Shown here: positions 62,616 to 64,000 of the stretch, in pieces
Position numbering within the stretch: the stretch's first letter is position 1
Layout: the number at the start of each line of letters is the position of its first letter
Origin: Streptomyces sp. NBC_00353
GTDB lineage: Bacteria; Actinomycetota; Actinomycetes; Streptomycetales; Streptomycetaceae
NCBI RefSeq assembly: GCF_036108815.1
Contig: NZ_CP107985.1
Location: forward strand, 3,472,001 to 3,536,000
Reading direction: 5' to 3'
DNA: 64,000 nucleotides
Position numbers and translations under genes: made by a program
The notes under the pieces: generated by a model
What the model saw: the letters and a program-made list of their open reading frames with translations, nothing else
The model's database searches: none
Told to the model about the DNA's origin: nothing

Positions 62616-63440
62616 ATGAGAGAAACACCCCGCTCGCAGGGGACTGCGGGTGATACCGGGTCGGAGCATCCCCAGCACCGTCCTGGTCGTGCCATCGCGC
62701 ACACCACTGGAGCCTCCGGCTCCGGAACTCCTCACCGATCGGATGGCCGCTCGCCCCAAACCCCCCGGGGCGCGCGGCAAACCGATCACGGCGGCCGCCC
62801 CGGAACCACCCCCCCTGTTCCGGGGCGGCCGGCTCCTCTCCTCTTCCTCGTGCCGCCGCTTCTCGCGGTCCTCGCACTCCTCACCTGGCAGGTCGCGGCC
62901 GACGGCCCGCTGCGCAGGCTGGACGAGCGGATCGGCCGGAGCGTCGCCGGGCACGGCCCCGGCCGCCTCACCGAATTCCTCGCCGATCTCGGCAATATGC
63001 AGGTCGCGCTCCCGGTCCTGGGCTGCGCGGTCGTCTACGCCTTGGTGCGGGGCGCACGCCGGGTGCCGCTGTACGCCGTTCTCGCCATGGCCGCGGTGCC
63101 CGCGCTCGTCGTCCCGCTCAAGGACTGGATCGGCCGGACGGGACCGCTGACCGGCGAGACCGGTTACTACCCGTCGGGCCACGCGACGACGGCCGCGGTG
63201 GCGTACGGGGCGGCGGCGCTGCTGATCGCGTACCGCACAACGCCTGCAGAACGGTCGAAGCGGTCATGGATGATGCCCGTCGCCGCTGTCCTGCTGACAG
63301 TGGCGACGGGCATCGGTCTGGTGCTGCGCGGCTATCACTGGCCGCTGGATGTGCTCGCCGGCTGGTGCCTGAGCGGGCTGTTGCTCGTGGCGCTCAGCTG
63401 GTCGAGCGGTCGATCACGGAGACGTCAGCCGCCGAAGTAG
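62616..63440 (+). CDS. PAP2-family phosphatase
   Basis: A 274-residue membrane phosphatase. After a hydrophilic, probably disordered N-terminus of about 75 residues come six helices and the three PAP2 motifs: LKDWIGRTGP (KxxxxxxRxxP-like), YYPSGHATT (PSGH), and LRGYHWPLDVLAG (Arg-x4-His-x3-Asp form). It probably dephosphorylates a lipid phosphate. The frame opens at 62526; the ATG at 62616 is chosen. Its 3' end overlaps the convergent chitinase gene by 16 bp. Confidence 0.85.
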   Translation: MRETPRSQGTAGDTGSEHPQHRPGRAIAHTTGASGSGTPHRSDGRSPQTPRGARQTDHGGRPGTTPPVPGRPAPLLFLVPPLLAVLALLTWQVAADGPLRRLDERIGRSVAGHGPGRLTEFLADLGNMQVALPVLGCAVVYALVRGARRVPLYAVLAMAAVPALVVPLKDWIGRTGPLTGETGYYPSGHATTAAVAYGAAALLIAYRTTPAERSKRSWMMPVAAVLLTVATGIGLVLRGYHWPLDVLAGWCLSGLLLVALSWSSGRSRRRQPPK

Positions 63441-64000
63441 GCGTCGAAGTTCTTCGAGAACTCCCCGTTGTTGAAGCGGTCCCAGTTGATCGACCACGTC
63501 ATCAGTCCGCGCAGTCCGGGCCAGGTGCCGTGCGTCGCGTACGAACCGCAGTCGGCCTTCTTCGTCAGGCAGTTCAGCGCCTTGTCGACCTCGCTGGGTG
63601 AGGTGTAGCCGTTGCCCGCCTGGGTGGAGGCAGGAAGCCCGATGGAGACCTGGTCGGGGCGGAGCGCGGGGAAGACCTTGGTGGTGTCACCGGCCACCGG
63701 GAAGCCGGTGAGCAGCATGTCGGTCATGGCGATGTGGAAGTCGGCGCCGCCCATCGAGTGGTACTGGTTGTCCAGACCCATGATGGAACCCGAGTTGTAG
63801 TCCTGGACGTGCAGCAGGGTGAGGTCGTCCCGCAGGGCGTGGATGACCGGGAGGTAGGCGCCGGCGCGCGGGTCCTGGCCGCCCCAGGGGCCCGACCCGT
63901 AGTACTGGTAGCCGAGCTGCACGAAGAACGTCTCGGGGGCCATGGTCAGCACGAACTTGTCGCCGTACTTGGCCTTGAGGGTCTTCACCGCGGAGATCAG
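63425..64000 (-). CDS. GH18 chitinase, C-terminal part
   Basis: Secreted glycoside hydrolase family 18 enzyme that cuts chitin. The last 191 residues are visible and the gene runs off the right edge. The visible part has the barrel strand motifs FVLTMAPE, LTLLHVQDYNSG (the substrate-binding Tyr/Asn strand), VSIGLPAST and GLMTWSINWDR, the conserved Trp end of the barrel. The catalytic DxxDxDxE motif would lie beyond the window. The signal peptide and any binding domain are not visible. Confidence 0.9.
   Translation of the reverse strand: MISAVKTLKAKYGDKFVLTMAPETFFVQLGYQYYGSGPWGGQDPRAGAYLPVIHALRDDLTLLHVQDYNSGSIMGLDNQYHSMGGADFHIAMTDMLLTGFPVAGDTTKVFPALRPDQVSIGLPASTQAGNGYTSPSEVDKALNCLTKKADCGSYATHGTWPGLRGLMTWSINWDRFNNGEFSKNFDAYFGG

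Overview
The window is very GC-rich, uses GTG and TTG starts, and has the gene order of a Streptomyces chromosome core: rimP-nusA-ylxR-infB-rbfA-truB-ribF beside proS, ispG, the M50 site-2 protease and dxr. This order matches my memory of the S. coelicolor SCO5676-SCO5720 region; no search was run. No rRNA, tRNA or CRISPR array was seen.

Layout. 1-6240: one edge of a type VII (ESX) secretion locus with eccB (cut by the window), eccE, a small partner gene and a 923-residue EspI-like MinD/ParA ATPase with long Pro/Ala-rich arms. 6381-12428: a five-gene peptide/nickel-type ABC importer whose binding protein is anchored by a C-terminal membrane helix. 12472-18570: a MarR regulator divergent from a three-subunit molybdenum hydroxylase (FAD, 2Fe-2S and Mo subunits) followed by an MFS transporter; both promoter regions carry the same AT-rich motif, suggesting a catabolic regulon. 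18580-30848: ribF, a 1284-residue degenerate protease/STAND-NTPase-like protein, truB, rbfA, a DUF503 gene, infB, ylxR, nusA and rimP, all on the minus strand. 31026-32976: a lipoprotein, a ferritin-like protein and a kinase-fold protein with a degraded catalytic loop. 33065-43523: proS, two GNAT acetyltransferases, ispG, the M50 protease, dxr, a lipoprotein, a zinc-ribbon membrane protein and an EPSP synthase homologue. 43614-48832: an acyl-CoA dehydrogenase, a decayed gene, and a thiol-redox group (DipZ-like CcdA/thioredoxin fusion, thioredoxin, MsrB).

49128-54986 is a degraded genomic island. It is bounded by a 31-bp imperfect direct repeat (29/31) that overlaps the terminator of the next aldehyde dehydrogenase gene. 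It holds an integrase N-terminal remnant joined to a glycine-rich phage-tail remnant, an internally deleted UDP-glucose dehydrogenase, a frameshifted MFS gene, another frameshifted ORF, and intact genes for a GAF-SpoIIE phosphatase, a VOC protein and a CGNR regulator. After the island come GABA/semialdehyde catabolism genes (aldehyde dehydrogenase, PucR regulator, gabT) with a TraD/VirD4-like ATPase between them, a PAP2 phosphatase, and a GH18 chitinase cut by the right edge.

The most unusual items are the doubly degenerate protease-NTPase protein, the hydroxylase/MarR/transporter regulon, the EPSP synthase with alanine at the glyphosate-determining glycine, the kinase-fold protein lacking its catalytic residues, the mosaic codon usage of ispG, and the island with its att-like repeats.
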